Shown: positions 37,100-46,213, counted from the stretch's first letter. The stretch is DNA of 64,000 bases from Io17-Chloro-G2 sp963663135 (GCA_963663135.2 CAXXRM010000001.1:246661-310660); one strand, 5' to 3'. The notes: generated by a model not told the origin, from the letters alone. A program made the numbers and translations.

Positions 37100-37149
37100 C
37101 AAGGGATCTGGCAGCAGGGATCAGGGCCCTTGCCGAGAAGGAAGCATTT

Positions 37150-37323
37150 GTGGCGACCAGCAATAATATAGATACGCGTTTAACGATGCTGGAAACCGAA
37201 TTCCGGACCGAGCTAAAGCATCTGGTTACCAAGGCAGACCTCCGAGGACTGGAGATGCGCCAAGCCGGTCTGATTATCGCCGGGCTGACCCTCGTGGTAG
37301 CAGTGCTGCGTCTCTGGGAATAG
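37150..37323 (+). CDS. Small coiled-coil membrane protein
   Basis: A 57-residue frame, shorter than usual gene finders report. It has a GTG start with AAGGA eight bases upstream, a heptad-rich first part (NNIDTRLTMLETEFRTELKHL) and a C-terminal membrane helix (AGLIIAGLTLVVAVLRL) ending in WE. The layout resembles the DUF1640 and XhlA-type small coiled-coil membrane proteins. It stands alone with an inverted repeat before it and a hairpin after it. A membrane-tethered coiled coil is likely; the function is unknown. Confidence 0.65.
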   Translation: MATSNNIDTRLTMLETEFRTELKHLVTKADLRGLEMRQAGLIIAGLTLVVAVLRLWE

Positions 37324-37372
37324 CGCTCCACTATGGCGGGACCGGCCCCCAAGACAGCCCTTGTCATCGCAG

Positions 37373-37397
37373 AAGCCCCGGCCATCGACCGGGGCTT
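37373..37397. terminator. Hairpin after the small gene
   Basis: A perfect nine-base stem AAGCCCCGG / CCGGGGCTT with a seven-base loop, without a strong T run. Confidence 0.45.
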
Positions 37398-37491
37398 AAT
37401 TATGACGCTCTTCGCCAACCTCATCCCTTAAAACCTAGGGTAAGACACGGTCGGGCAAGTTGGCCCAATTACCCGGGAGCATATTTCCTGC

Positions 37492-38772
37492 ATGGGCCAA
37501 GACCCCACGGCCGTCAAAATCCCTGAAGCCAGCCGCAACCGGCGGCTGAGAATGCCCCGGTTCCATACCTTTGACTCGTTGGCCAGCAAGGACTTCCGGC
37601 TGTTATGGGCCGGCAGTCTCTTCGACAACATGGCCATTTGGCTCCAGCTATTGAGCCTCACGTCGCTGGTCTATGACCTCACCGAGTCTGCCATGTACGC
37701 CGGAGTTGCCGGGGGTCTCCGGGGGTTGCCCACTCTCTTCATCGGCCCTTGGGCCGGGGTTGCCGCCGACCGGATTGACCGGAAGATGTTGGTACTGGTA
37801 TCCCAGGTCCTGCTGGCCTTGGCGGCGGCAGGTTTCGTCGCCATTGTGTTTTTGGGCACGGTGCAGGTGTGGCACGCCCTGGTCTACGCTGCCGTCTCAT
37901 CCATCTGCTTCGCCTTCATCATGCCTATCCGCCAAGCCCTGGTCGTGAACACCACGCCCCCGGGCAATTTGGGCAACGCCTACGCTCTGAGCGCCATGAC
38001 GGTTACAGTCAACCGGTTCATCGGCGGACTGCTCTTTGCCGGCTTACTCCTGGTCACCGGGGACATCAAGTGGAATTTCGTGGTCGAAGGCGCCGCCTAC
38101 GTGGTGACCGCGTTGCTGCTGATTCCGATGCGGACACCCTATGCCGAGAAGTCCACTGCCTCTCGCGGTTCAGTTATGAACAATCTGACCGAGGGGTTGA
38201 AGTACATCTGGACCGAGAACCCCATCATCCTGCATTTTATAATCCTGAGCTTTATCCTGACCTGGGTATTCCTGCCTGTCCCAGTGCTGCTCGCTCCCTA
38301 CGCCAGCCAGGTGCTCCAACAGGGGGCCGACGTGCGCGGCTACCTGTTGTCGGCCCAGGGAGTGGGCGGCATCACCGCCACCCTGGGGATTGCGACCCTG
38401 GGGTTTGTCATAGGCAAGGGGAAGTTGGGACTAATAGCGTTGATTACCGGTTGCAGCGCCGTTCTGGTCCTGGCCCAGTCGAACTGGCTGTTGCTGTCGC
38501 TGGGGATGCTGGTGATCTTCGGCATCTCCCAGAGTTGTTTCATTGTCAGCAACAACACCCTGGTCCAAGGTCTGGTGCCGGACACCCTGCGGGGCCGGAT
38601 TACCAGCATATACATGTTTGAGCACGGGCTGGGCCCCATCGCGGTTTTCGTGACTGCCGCATTTATGGACCTGTTCGGCGTGGCCGGGACCATGACCGTA
38701 GTTGCCTCGATCGGCTTGGCGCTCTCGTTGTACTTCCTGGTCTTCTTCAAGCAGGTGCGGCGGCTGGAATAG
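37492..38772 (+). CDS. MFS transporter
   Basis: A 426-residue protein with about twelve hydrophobic segments and the layout of the MFS enterobactin-exporter-like (DHA3) branch: FDSLASKDFRLLWAGSLFDNMA near 24, a motif A-like AGVAADRIDRKMLVLVSQV near 85 (G-x-x-A-D-R-x-D-R-K) and a second AGTMTVVASIGLALSLYF near the end. The family exports drugs, dyes or siderophores; this one may remove toxic intermediates of the neighbouring pathways. The start at 37492 lacks a good site; an alternative ATG is at 37552. Confidence 0.85.
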   Translation: MGQDPTAVKIPEASRNRRLRMPRFHTFDSLASKDFRLLWAGSLFDNMAIWLQLLSLTSLVYDLTESAMYAGVAGGLRGLPTLFIGPWAGVAADRIDRKMLVLVSQVLLALAAAGFVAIVFLGTVQVWHALVYAAVSSICFAFIMPIRQALVVNTTPPGNLGNAYALSAMTVTVNRFIGGLLFAGLLLVTGDIKWNFVVEGAAYVVTALLLIPMRTPYAEKSTASRGSVMNNLTEGLKYIWTENPIILHFIILSFILTWVFLPVPVLLAPYASQVLQQGADVRGYLLSAQGVGGITATLGIATLGFVIGKGKLGLIALITGCSAVLVLAQSNWLLLSLGMLVIFGISQSCFIVSNNTLVQGLVPDTLRGRITSIYMFEHGLGPIAVFVTAAFMDLFGVAGTMTVVASIGLALSLYFLVFFKQVRRLE

Positions 38773-38903
38773 CGGCTCAGCCGAAACCCGGGGCATTTAT
38801 TTCCGGCTGACCCATAGACGGCTCCCGCGTCGGGAACGCGCCAATGGGTGGCGGGCCTTCCGCCGGCTCAGGGTGTAAGTAGAAACAGGCCGCCCCGCCG
38901 GGG

Positions 38904-40037
38904 CTATCCCCGGAGCAGGCGGGCCATGCGGGCTTTGTGGAACGGGGCGTCGCCCAGGTAATGCTGCAGGGTGCGGGCCCGCTTGGTGTACTGGGTCAGA
39001 CCGAAGTCCAGGTCGGTGCCGATGCCCGCGTGGACCATGTGGGATGCGTCGCACGCCTTGGCAAACCCAACGCTGGCGATGGCCTTGGCCATGGAAATGC
39101 TTACCGGGGCTTCTTTGGCTCCTTCGTCCAGTTGGGACAGGGCCTCGTAGCTGGACCACTTTGCGGCGTCGGCTTCGGTTAGCGCGTCGATGACGTGGTC
39201 CTGGACCCGCTGGAACGTGCCGATGGGCACGCCGAAAGCGATGCGCGTCTGGCTGTATTCCAGGGCCATTTCGTGAACTTTCTGGGTGGCCCCGGCCATG
39301 TACACGCTAAGCACCGCCGTGGCTTTGTCCATAGTGGACTCGATAACGGGCCAGGCTCCACCGGCGGGACCCAGAACGCCGGACGGTGGGACCTCCACGT
39401 TGTCCAGAGTAACCTCGCAAACCTTGGGACCGATCCATCCGGTCTGAACGCGCACTGATACTCCCGGCGCGTTCTTGTCCACCACGAATAGGCCGATGCC
39501 TTCGGAGCCGGAACCCTGGCCGGTGCGGGCGGCCACCAGAAGCTGGTCGGCCACGTTGGCGTCGGGGATGAACAGCTTGGTTCCGTTCAGGGTGAAGCCA
39601 TCGCCCTTGGGAGTGGCCGGCAGTTGGATGTCGGCCGGGCCCCAGCCGTATGCGGGTTCGGTGGAGGCGAAGGCGAATATCTGCTGCCCTGAGGCTATTG
39701 CCGGCAGCATGGTCTCTTTCTGGGACTCGCTGCCCGCTGACAGAATGGCGTGGGCGCAAAGGACCGAAGTGGACAAGTGAGGACTGGTGCAGGCGTAATA
39801 GCCCTGGACCTCGTACACAACGCCCAAATCGGTAAAGCTGTTGCCGGAGCCTCCGTACCGCTCCGGGATCACCATGCCCGCCCAGCCGATTTCGCACATT
39901 TTCTGCCAAAGCTCTTCGGAAAACCCCGAGGGGCTGTCGTCGATCTCAAGAACCTTGGATTTGGGCATCTCGGCTTCCAGGAACTCTCTGGCGGAGTTCT
40001 GGAGCAACGTTTGGATTTCGTTAAGCGCTAGGTCCAC
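38904..40037 (-). CDS. Acyl-CoA dehydrogenase (377 residues)
   Basis: This FAD enzyme introduces an alpha-beta double bond in acyl-CoA, passing electrons to ETF. It shows the helical N-terminal domain, then ERYGGSGNSFTDLG near 58, FAFASTEPAYGWG near 118, DGFTLNGTKLFIPDANVADQLL in the beta domain and a C-terminal helical domain ending ARTLQHYLGDAPFHKARMARLLRG. The GTG start has GGAG eight bases upstream. It is the last of four such genes on this strand. The C-terminal domain is full length. The specific chain length or ring substrate is unknown. Confidence 0.92.
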   Translation of the reverse strand: MDLALNEIQTLLQNSAREFLEAEMPKSKVLEIDDSPSGFSEELWQKMCEIGWAGMVIPERYGGSGNSFTDLGVVYEVQGYYACTSPHLSTSVLCAHAILSAGSESQKETMLPAIASGQQIFAFASTEPAYGWGPADIQLPATPKGDGFTLNGTKLFIPDANVADQLLVAARTGQGSGSEGIGLFVVDKNAPGVSVRVQTGWIGPKVCEVTLDNVEVPPSGVLGPAGGAWPVIESTMDKATAVLSVYMAGATQKVHEMALEYSQTRIAFGVPIGTFQRVQDHVIDALTEADAAKWSSYEALSQLDEGAKEAPVSISMAKAIASVGFAKACDASHMVHAGIGTDLDFGLTQYTKRARTLQHYLGDAPFHKARMARLLRG

Positions 40038-40154
40038 AACAACGTCTCCATCAGGTCATATTCCGGCAGGTCATGTTCCGGGTCATTCTCAATTTGGGGT
40101 CTATCCAATCTATCATGCCGGTCTAGGGGGTGGCGGGAATGGGGGTCGGGCGCT

Positions 40155-41372
40155 TCAGCCGGGCTTCCCGGACCCGCTGTAGTGAGGCCGAAGCAGTCCC
40201 AAGCACCGGGCAATCGTGTTCCGATCCATCAGCCAATTATCATTGGCGCTGTTCCGGGCCAGGCTTTCCCGCTGCTGGGCCTCAAACCGGCCGTGCGCCG
40301 GCGCCCTGGGGTCTTGCCTGTTCAGCAGGCTGTACGGCCCCATGACCTGGCCGGCCACTTCCCAAAGGCGCTTTGCGGCGCGTGCCTCCAGCATCCTGGT
40401 CTGGGCCCTATGGTAGGTGATATTGCCCGTGTGCTGGCGAATGCAGGCGTCACGGATCCGGAACAAACGGGAGACCCGGCGGTCGATGTAGGCGTCCATC
40501 ACCAGCTGAAGCAATACTTCCTGGCGGTCCGGATCGTTGACGGCCTGGGTAGCCAGGTCCAGCAGACGTTGTTGGAGGCCGTCCGTTTCCGGATCGGGGC
40601 TGTGGGGCGCGTGACCCTCCGGTGCCCCGGCGGCTGCGGTCTGCATCAACAAAGCGCCTTCGCCGGGCAACCCAAGCAGGTAGTAGCGAGGCACCCTGAC
40701 CTGGTCGAAGGCAACGGAGCGCGGCGCATCGGCCGTCAACTGCCGGGACTCGGCGTGTGAAACGCCCTCCAAGTTTGCCGGGAGCAGGCAACTGAACGTA
40801 AGGTCGGAATTGGAGTGTTCGTCGTCGGGTCCAGCACACAGCTTGACCAAGGCCCACAGCAAGTCCGGCTTGAGGCCGATACCGGTGAAATGTTCCAACC
40901 CATTGAGCACGTAGTCGTCGCCGTCTTCAGAGGCCACCACGCCGATGTCAGACGGGTCGGGAACATCATCGGGGTCCAGGTGGGTGTGCCAGACCGACAG
41001 CTCGCCACGGGTGACCGGCCCCAGAAACTCGTCGATCTGGGCTTGGGTGGCCTGCGTGTTCAACGTTTGACGCAGCGCGGCGCCGCCCGGATCCTGCAGC
41101 CATGCCAGGCCGCGCACAGCCAACTCCTCCGCCAGCGGGACTTCCTCGCCGTGGTCCGCGCCTAGACCCCCGCGACTAACCGGTTCCTGGGGGGATAGCC
41201 ATCCCTTTTGACCCAGAAGCAGCCGCAGCCGGATGAGGGCCGGCCAATCATCTGTGGCGGGATGACGGCACACGACGGGGTCCATACCTGGAGGGATGTT
41301 GGCGTCCAGCCAACGCGCAACTTCGGCTCGGAACCGCTCCTGGTGCGGGGTGTAATGGTATTGGAAGTCCAA
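40155..41372 (-). CDS. Diverged acyl-CoA dehydrogenase (405 residues)
   Basis: This protein follows the acyl-CoA dehydrogenase pattern at a distance: YTPHQERFRAEVARWLDANIPP at the start, GQKGWLSPQEPVSRGGLG near 55, DDYVLNGLEHFTG in the middle domain and a C-terminal helical domain ending RNSANDNWLMDRNTIARCLGLLR. Many usual motifs are weak: the WxxxYGG segment is replaced by PVSRGGLG, and the TEPxxGSD region reads LDPDDVPDPSD. It may have lost normal flavin chemistry and act as a partner subunit of the neighbouring truncated protein. TTG start with GGAGAG at 6 bases. Confidence 0.82.
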   Translation of the reverse strand: MDFQYHYTPHQERFRAEVARWLDANIPPGMDPVVCRHPATDDWPALIRLRLLLGQKGWLSPQEPVSRGGLGADHGEEVPLAEELAVRGLAWLQDPGGAALRQTLNTQATQAQIDEFLGPVTRGELSVWHTHLDPDDVPDPSDIGVVASEDGDDYVLNGLEHFTGIGLKPDLLWALVKLCAGPDDEHSNSDLTFSCLLPANLEGVSHAESRQLTADAPRSVAFDQVRVPRYYLLGLPGEGALLMQTAAAGAPEGHAPHSPDPETDGLQQRLLDLATQAVNDPDRQEVLLQLVMDAYIDRRVSRLFRIRDACIRQHTGNITYHRAQTRMLEARAAKRLWEVAGQVMGPYSLLNRQDPRAPAHGRFEAQQRESLARNSANDNWLMDRNTIARCLGLLRPHYSGSGKPG

Positions 41373-41402
41373 GAAAAGCTCTCCGGGCCGCGTCAGGCGG
41401 GC

Positions 41403-42194
41403 TCACGCATCGATGTCGTCATTGCTCTCATACTGGTTGTAGCGTTGCGGCATTCCGCCGCGTTCCCGCTCCAAAATGGACTGGGCAATTTCCCAACCCT
41501 GGGTGGGTGAGCCCACTAGGCAACTACCAGGAACCATCACGTGGTCGAAGGTCAGCTTGCGCTCGCTGCCAGCCAGCAATCGAAGGGTTTTTATCTCGAT
41601 GCCCGCCGACCTGGCGTCCACCATCAGCAGTCCAAGATTGGCATACCGCGGGAGGTCCGGGTCGGTCACCACGAGGGTCCAGAGGAAGTCGGGGTCAAAT
41701 CTGCCGGTGATGAACGACTTCTCCCCGTTGATAACGAAATCATCCCCGTCCCAAATCGCCTGGGTCCGGACAGAGGCCAGGTCGGAGCCGCTGTTGGATT
41801 CGTTGAACGCCTGCCAGGTTATGGTCTGGCCGCGTAGAGAGGGGACTACGTAGCGCTGCTTTTGTTCCTCGGTGCCCCAGGTCATCACCGCGGGAATCCA
41901 GCGGTAGTTGTCGCCCATTGTGGGTAGTCTCAGACGGCCCAATTCCTGTTGGATAACCTCGGCAGCGTCCCTGGTCAGGCCGCCGCCGCCGTACTCGGAC
42001 GGCCAGGACGGCGCAAGCCAACCCTGTGACCCGAGCTTGGCGCGGAATTCCTTGATGATCCGCTGGGACTCCTGGTTGAGGGGGCTGGCGTCGGCGGGAA
42101 TGGCGACGTTGACCGGAGCGTTCTGGTCGAGCCAACCCCGCACCGCCCACCGGAAAGCCTGCAGGTCTTCGCTGTCTCTCCGTTCAAAAGCCAC
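41403..42194 (-). CDS. Acyl-CoA dehydrogenase lacking the C-terminal domain
   Basis: 263 residues from a GTG with AGAGG at four bases. The N-terminal and middle domains are well kept: GWLAPSWPSEYGGGGL, WGTEEQKQRYV, FNESNSGSDLASVRTQA and DDFVINGEKSFITG. It ends right after SILERERGGM, where family members continue with a 150-residue helix bundle that binds FAD and CoA with the partner subunit. The next gene starts 30 bases downstream, so this is a complete gene of a short form rather than a chance cut. Together with the 405-residue gene it may make a heteromeric enzyme. Confidence 0.85.
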   Translation of the reverse strand: MAFERRDSEDLQAFRWAVRGWLDQNAPVNVAIPADASPLNQESQRIIKEFRAKLGSQGWLAPSWPSEYGGGGLTRDAAEVIQQELGRLRLPTMGDNYRWIPAVMTWGTEEQKQRYVVPSLRGQTITWQAFNESNSGSDLASVRTQAIWDGDDFVINGEKSFITGRFDPDFLWTLVVTDPDLPRYANLGLLMVDARSAGIEIKTLRLLAGSERKLTFDHVMVPGSCLVGSPTQGWEIAQSILERERGGMPQRYNQYESNDDIDA

Positions 42195-42297
42195 GGCGCC
42201 TCTCATACAAACCGGGTCTTGGCTTCGAGCCGGGGCCAACCGGTAGAGTTACCGGGAATGGTCCACCCTGACAGGGGTGTTCAGGCGCGGCCCAGTC

Positions 42298-42334
42298 AAA
42301 AAAGGCGAGGCTTCAACCCGTGGAATCTCGCCTT
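42298..42334 (-). terminator. Terminator downstream of the first acyl-CoA dehydrogenase
   Basis: On the minus strand, stem AAGGCGAG / CTCGCCTT with an intervening 17-base loop is followed by TTTTTT. It separates the transcript of the 42374-43597 gene from the three downstream ones. Confidence 0.8.
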
Positions 42335-42373
42335 ATAACTACTGGCCCTATGATGATCGGTAGGTTAAACGTT

Positions 42374-43597
42374 TTACACGCCGGAAACGCCGGTGGTAGA
42401 CGGCGTCGCCGCGGCCCGTTCCCGGGTACGGCTGATGCCCAGCCGCCGGGCCATGATGACTTTCTGGATCTCAATGGTGCCCCCGGGGTGGGACCCCACA
42501 AGGCTGCTGCGCTGGTACACCTCGGGCTCGCCGCCGAAGGGAGCCCTGGGTTCCCGGACACCCAGCATCGAATACATGCCCATGATGTCCCGAGCGCGGT
42601 CGGCATTGCGCATTCGGAAGCTTTTCAGGTACATATCGCCCTGGGAGCCATGGTAGGTCATCTCCTGACGCGTCTGGTACATCCAGAAATTTCGGTGGGA
42701 GATGAGGGTGTTGATGTGGGACTCGATGTAAGCGTCCATCGCGGTCTGCTGTATCACCGGGTCGTCGGCGATAGGCTGCCCGCCGCGGGTGGTTGCGCCC
42801 ACAAAAGTCAACAGGTTCTCCAACGCTTCGTCCCGGTGGGCCGCGATTCCCCGCCCGCCGTGCTCAATTTCCAGGGTGGTCTGGGTAACCTGCCAGCCCT
42901 GGTGCTCCTCGCCGATGAGATGATCGCCGGGGACCCGAACGTTGTCCATGAAAATCGAGCTCTGGTCGTCGCCAGTGAGGAGATTGAGTCTCTGGAGTTC
43001 CAGTCCGGGTAAGGGGGCGGGGATCAGGAAGTAGCCAAGGTTACGGTGCCGAGGAGCGTCGGAATCGGTCACTATGGGGCCGAACAGCAGGTCGACGTCG
43101 CCGTGGCCGCTGATCCAGGTCTTTTGGCCGGAAATTATCCAATCGTCGCCATCGCGGACGGCCCGGCTTTGCAGGGATGCCAGGTCGGAACCTGCGTTGG
43201 GTTCCGAGAAATTCTGGAAAGCCACCTTCTCGGCAGACAGCAACGGTCTCAAGAACTTGTGCTTCTGCTCCTCGGTGCCCCAAACGAGCAGGGTAGCGAA
43301 TATGTAGGGGTTGGTGAAACTGCGGACTACCCTGGCCCTCTCGAATTCTTCCATGATGATGGTTTCCCGGTCACCGGAGAGGCCGCCGCCGCCGTACTCC
43401 TTGGGGTAGGTGGGATACAGCCACCCCTTGGAGGCCAATTGCTGGTGCATGCCGCGCCAATAGGTGTATAGCTCGTGGGTCAGCTCCAGACGGTCCACCG
43501 GGGATTTCATGTCCTCGGGAATGTTGGCCTCGAGCCACTCCCGAACTTCCTGCCGGAACTCTTCCTGTTCTGTGGAATACGGTAGCTTGAAATCCAC
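42374..43597 (-). CDS. Acyl-CoA dehydrogenase (407 residues)
   Basis: A full-length acyl-CoA dehydrogenase. The N-terminal helical domain has EEFRQEVREWLEANIPED, followed by KGWLYPTYPKEYGGGGLSGD near 62, FQNFSEPNAGSDLASLQSRA near 135, DDWIISGQKTWISGHGDVD and a helical C-terminal domain ending GTIEIQKVIMARRLGISR. The TEP-like sequence is SEPNAGSD, the usual pattern. The GTG start has AGGAGG at six bases. It is the first of four dehydrogenases on this strand but has its own terminator, so it is probably made alone. Confidence 0.94.
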   Translation of the reverse strand: MDFKLPYSTEQEEFRQEVREWLEANIPEDMKSPVDRLELTHELYTYWRGMHQQLASKGWLYPTYPKEYGGGGLSGDRETIIMEEFERARVVRSFTNPYIFATLLVWGTEEQKHKFLRPLLSAEKVAFQNFSEPNAGSDLASLQSRAVRDGDDWIISGQKTWISGHGDVDLLFGPIVTDSDAPRHRNLGYFLIPAPLPGLELQRLNLLTGDDQSSIFMDNVRVPGDHLIGEEHQGWQVTQTTLEIEHGGRGIAAHRDEALENLLTFVGATTRGGQPIADDPVIQQTAMDAYIESHINTLISHRNFWMYQTRQEMTYHGSQGDMYLKSFRMRNADRARDIMGMYSMLGVREPRAPFGGEPEVYQRSSLVGSHPGGTIEIQKVIMARRLGISRTRERAAATPSTTGVSGV

Positions 43598-43754
43598 GGG
43601 TGACCTCCTGGGGATAATCCGACGGGCCGGGATTGTGTTGCCTCGGCCACTGCTTCAGAAGCTAATTTTACCCCTGAAAAGCTTTCCGAACGTACAGTCT
43701 AGGCACATGGGTTGTCAAGACCTTCCATTTTGGCAGCCGTTTGGATTGGGGGAC

Positions 43755-43792
43755 GGGGACCCGCTTTTGGAAAAGCTGCGCAAAACTTTTTT
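43755..43792. repeat. Copy 1 of a 38-bp flanking repeat
   Basis: Identical, over GGGGACCCGCTTTTGGAAAA and 18 further bases, to 45155-45192. The two copies are exactly 1400 bp apart in the same orientation and bracket the gene at 43880-45073. Confidence 0.9.
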
Positions 43793-43879
43793 CGTTGGGC
43801 GTGGGTAGGTTGTGAGGATGAATGACCGCGGCGCCCCTGGGTTGGGGCGTCACGGTATTATGGGGATGGTAACGCGACT

Positions 43880-45073
43880 TTAGTGGTAGCCGTCATTGCA
43901 AGAGTCAATCGGGCCGTCCCGCCGGCGTCCCCAGCCGTCCTCCTGGCCGAGTTCCCGGCGGAGGCGGACTATGTAGTCCTCGTCCACGGGTGGCTTGGGA
44001 GGGTCGAACCCCAAATCCGGCGGCGACCGGTCTTCCGGGTACAGTTCCTCCGCCGGTTGGTCCCAGATGGTGTCCGGGGGCGGGGGCCGGGCCGGGGATT
44101 CGGGACCAAGGCCGGCGGCCAGGGCGGCTTGCTTCCGGTGGTAGCCGGCGACGGCCCAAGCGGCTATCCGGGCGGCCTGCTCGGTGCCGAATATCTGCCG
44201 CAGGGCCTGGTAGCCGTAGATGTTTTCGGGCTGGGGGCAGTCGTCGGGGATCTTGATCAGGTGGTCGCAGCGGTCGCGGTCCTGGCCGGTAGCCTTGGCA
44301 AGCTTCCAGGCAGCGAAGCGGAAGTCGAAGACCGTCTTGTGGACTGCGCTGGCTGCCTCCTCACCGCCGGAGATGTGCGTTAGGGCCCGAGAGCCGTGGG
44401 TGTCGAAGTGGTATTCCTCGTCATCGTAGGACCGGAAGTCAAAGGGGCCGTACTCCGTTTCGTAGCGGTTATAGCCGGCGGGGTAGCCGGCATAGCGGCC
44501 CTCCAGGATGTGGGTCCAGGAGCGGGGCGCCGCGGTGGTTTTTTCAGCCGGGGCGGATTGCTCCGGGTCGGATTCCGTGGTGGCCGAGTTACCGGCGTCG
44601 GCAGGGACAGGGGTGTCAAAGCCGCGGCGCAGGAGTTCCTTGGAGGCGGAGAGGCGATGGTGGGGCTTGAAGTCCGGCAGGTTGCCTTCCATGACGTCTA
44701 CCAGGAAACAGACTGTTGTGCGGCCGTTGTCGGTTTCTTCCCGGATGAGGGCGGCTAATTCCTGGTGCAGGGGAGCGGTTTCAACGACGAGGACGCCGAG
44801 GGCGCGGAGGTTTTTATGGGTTGGGGAGGCGTGGGTGTTGGCGTCGATGAAGGTTTGGGCCGGGTGGAAGCCGAGGTTCAGGAGTTGACGGGCGGCGTCG
44901 AGGCGGTGGCAGGGCTTGGATTGTTCGAGGAGGCCCTGCATGACGTCTATGAGGAAGCGGACTATTAGGCGGCCGTCATCGGTCTCCTCGCGGACGATGT
45001 CGGCGAGGGAGGGGGTGGGGGCTTCCTGGTTTTCTGTGTTAGCGAACATTGGTTCGATATTAGGGATATGCAT
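43880..45073 (-). CDS. Hypothetical protein with two helical tandem repeats
   Basis: A 397-residue acidic protein of no family I can name. Its first part holds two copies of one motif (about 22-70 and 104-152): I-R-E-E-T-D-(D/N)-G-R, F-L-(I/V)-D-V-M-(Q/E)-G, K-P-x-H-R-L-x-A, L-L-x-x-G-F. The L-L-x-x-G-F ending recalls a helix motif common in phage small-terminase and DUF5681-type proteins. The rest has an E-Y-G-P-F-D-F-R-S-Y stretch, an H-rich part and a proline-rich tail. ATG at 45073 or 45049; neither has a good site. Direct repeats outside flank it, and part of its own coding sequence (44775-44815) recurs at 45107-45147. Confidence 0.65.
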   Translation of the reverse strand: MHIPNIEPMFANTENQEAPTPSLADIVREETDDGRLIVRFLIDVMQGLLEQSKPCHRLDAARQLLNLGFHPAQTFIDANTHASPTHKNLRALGVLVVETAPLHQELAALIREETDNGRTTVCFLVDVMEGNLPDFKPHHRLSASKELLRRGFDTPVPADAGNSATTESDPEQSAPAEKTTAAPRSWTHILEGRYAGYPAGYNRYETEYGPFDFRSYDDEEYHFDTHGSRALTHISGGEEAASAVHKTVFDFRFAAWKLAKATGQDRDRCDHLIKIPDDCPQPENIYGYQALRQIFGTEQAARIAAWAVAGYHRKQAALAAGLGPESPARPPPPDTIWDQPAEELYPEDRSPPDLGFDPPKPPVDEDYIVRLRRELGQEDGWGRRRDGPIDSCNDGYH

Positions 45074-45106
45074 TCGGGGGTGTCAAGGGGCGGGTGACGC
45101 CAGGGG

Positions 45107-45192
45107 GCGGTTTCAACGCCGAGGACGCCGAGGGCGCGGAGGTTTTTTGGGTGGGGGGACCCGCTTTTGGAAAAGCTGCGCAAAACTTTTTT
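45107..45192. repeat. Repeats upstream of the tandem-motif gene
   Basis: Bases 45107-45147 repeat 44775-44815, which is inside the gene, with one mismatch in 41. Bases 45155-45192 repeat 43755-43792 exactly. Both kinds look like low-copy dispersed elements; the first encodes N-L-R-A-L-G-V-L-x-V-E-T-A when read in the gene. Confidence 0.85.
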
Positions 45193-45246
45193 GTTGGGTA
45201 GGGCAGACCGCGCCCGCTGTTGCCGTGCGGTGTTCAATGACAAGAA

Positions 45247-45281
45247 GGGCTCTGGATTCCCGCTGCGGTGCGAAGGACGGG
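45247..45281. repeat. Further copy of the dispersed GGGCTCTGGATTCC repeat
   Basis: Same core as the cluster at 17984-18208, here diverged at the end. The gap 45074-45415 holds these repeats but no gene. Confidence 0.7.
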
Positions 45282-45415
45282 GGGTGGGGTGCGCCTATTT
45301 GCCCGCGGGTTTCCCTGTCCTTGACGATTACGCTGGGTTTCGTTATAAAAGGCCGGGATTTAGTTGAGGAAGAGTCGGATAGGCCGACGGATTTCGGGCG
45401 TTATAGGGTGGAAGA

Positions 45416-46150
45416 TTGACATCGGTTTTTGACCTGCACGTGCATACCAATCGGGGGAGCCCCGATAGCAGCCTGACCCCCGAGGAGTTGGTCGCCGAGG
45501 CGGTACGGGTGGGATTGGGCGGGGTGATGGTGACCGAGCACGTGGGCTGGCCGCGGCAGGACTTTGAGGAGTTCGCCCGCAACCAGGGGCCTGCCCAGGG
45601 CATTATTTTGGTGCGCGCTTTGGAGAACTACTCGCCACTGGGACACATCATTACTTTAGGGTTGGACCGGCACGTTACCGGATTCACCGGCGGCATTGAA
45701 ACCGTCAGGCAAATGCGCAGGGAAGTGGACAACGTCGGCGGCGTGATGATCCTGGCCCACCCATTCCGGTACCTTTTTGATCTGCCCGGAATATACTCCC
45801 AGAACATTCTGTTTGAAGACCCGTTGGAAATGCCGGCCAGCCCCGAGGAAGCGGCGCAACATCCGGTGTTCGAGTTGGTGGACGACGTTGAGGTGGTTAA
45901 CGGGGCCAACAACGAGAAAGAGAACCGGTTCGCCCAGGGGGTGGCCCAGGTTTTGGGGAAGCCGGGCACCGGAGGCAGCGACGCCCATTCGGTGAACGGC
46001 CTGGGAAAGGGGTCGACGGTGCTGCCGTCGGGAATCAGAAATGAGAGAGACCTATTGGACGCCCTCAGGGCGGGAGAATATGTTGCTCAGGAGGGGTTCC
46101 ACGTGGGCAAACCCCGGGAATTCCTTCCCGCGAACCACCGCGGCCTTTAG
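45416..46150 (+). CDS. PHP domain hydrolase
   Basis: PHP proteins are metal-dependent phosphoesterases. The 244 residues have the metal motifs FDLHVHTNRG at the start, VMVTEHVGW near 38, ILAHPFRY near 110 and TGGSDAHSVNG near 190, which are the four PHP motifs. There is no polymerase or histidinol-phosphatase extension, so it belongs to the short stand-alone group often acting on nucleotide or sugar phosphates. The TTG start has GGAAGA upstream. It is convergent to the Rieske gene. Confidence 0.88.
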   Translation: MTSVFDLHVHTNRGSPDSSLTPEELVAEAVRVGLGGVMVTEHVGWPRQDFEEFARNQGPAQGIILVRALENYSPLGHIITLGLDRHVTGFTGGIETVRQMRREVDNVGGVMILAHPFRYLFDLPGIYSQNILFEDPLEMPASPEEAAQHPVFELVDDVEVVNGANNEKENRFAQGVAQVLGKPGTGGSDAHSVNGLGKGSTVLPSGIRNERDLLDALRAGEYVAQEGFHVGKPREFLPANHRGL

Positions 46151-46213
46151 ACATTAACCACCAAGGGTGCAGAGAGCGCAGAGCGTTTTAGGAATTGGTT
46201 GTCTGACTGGCAG

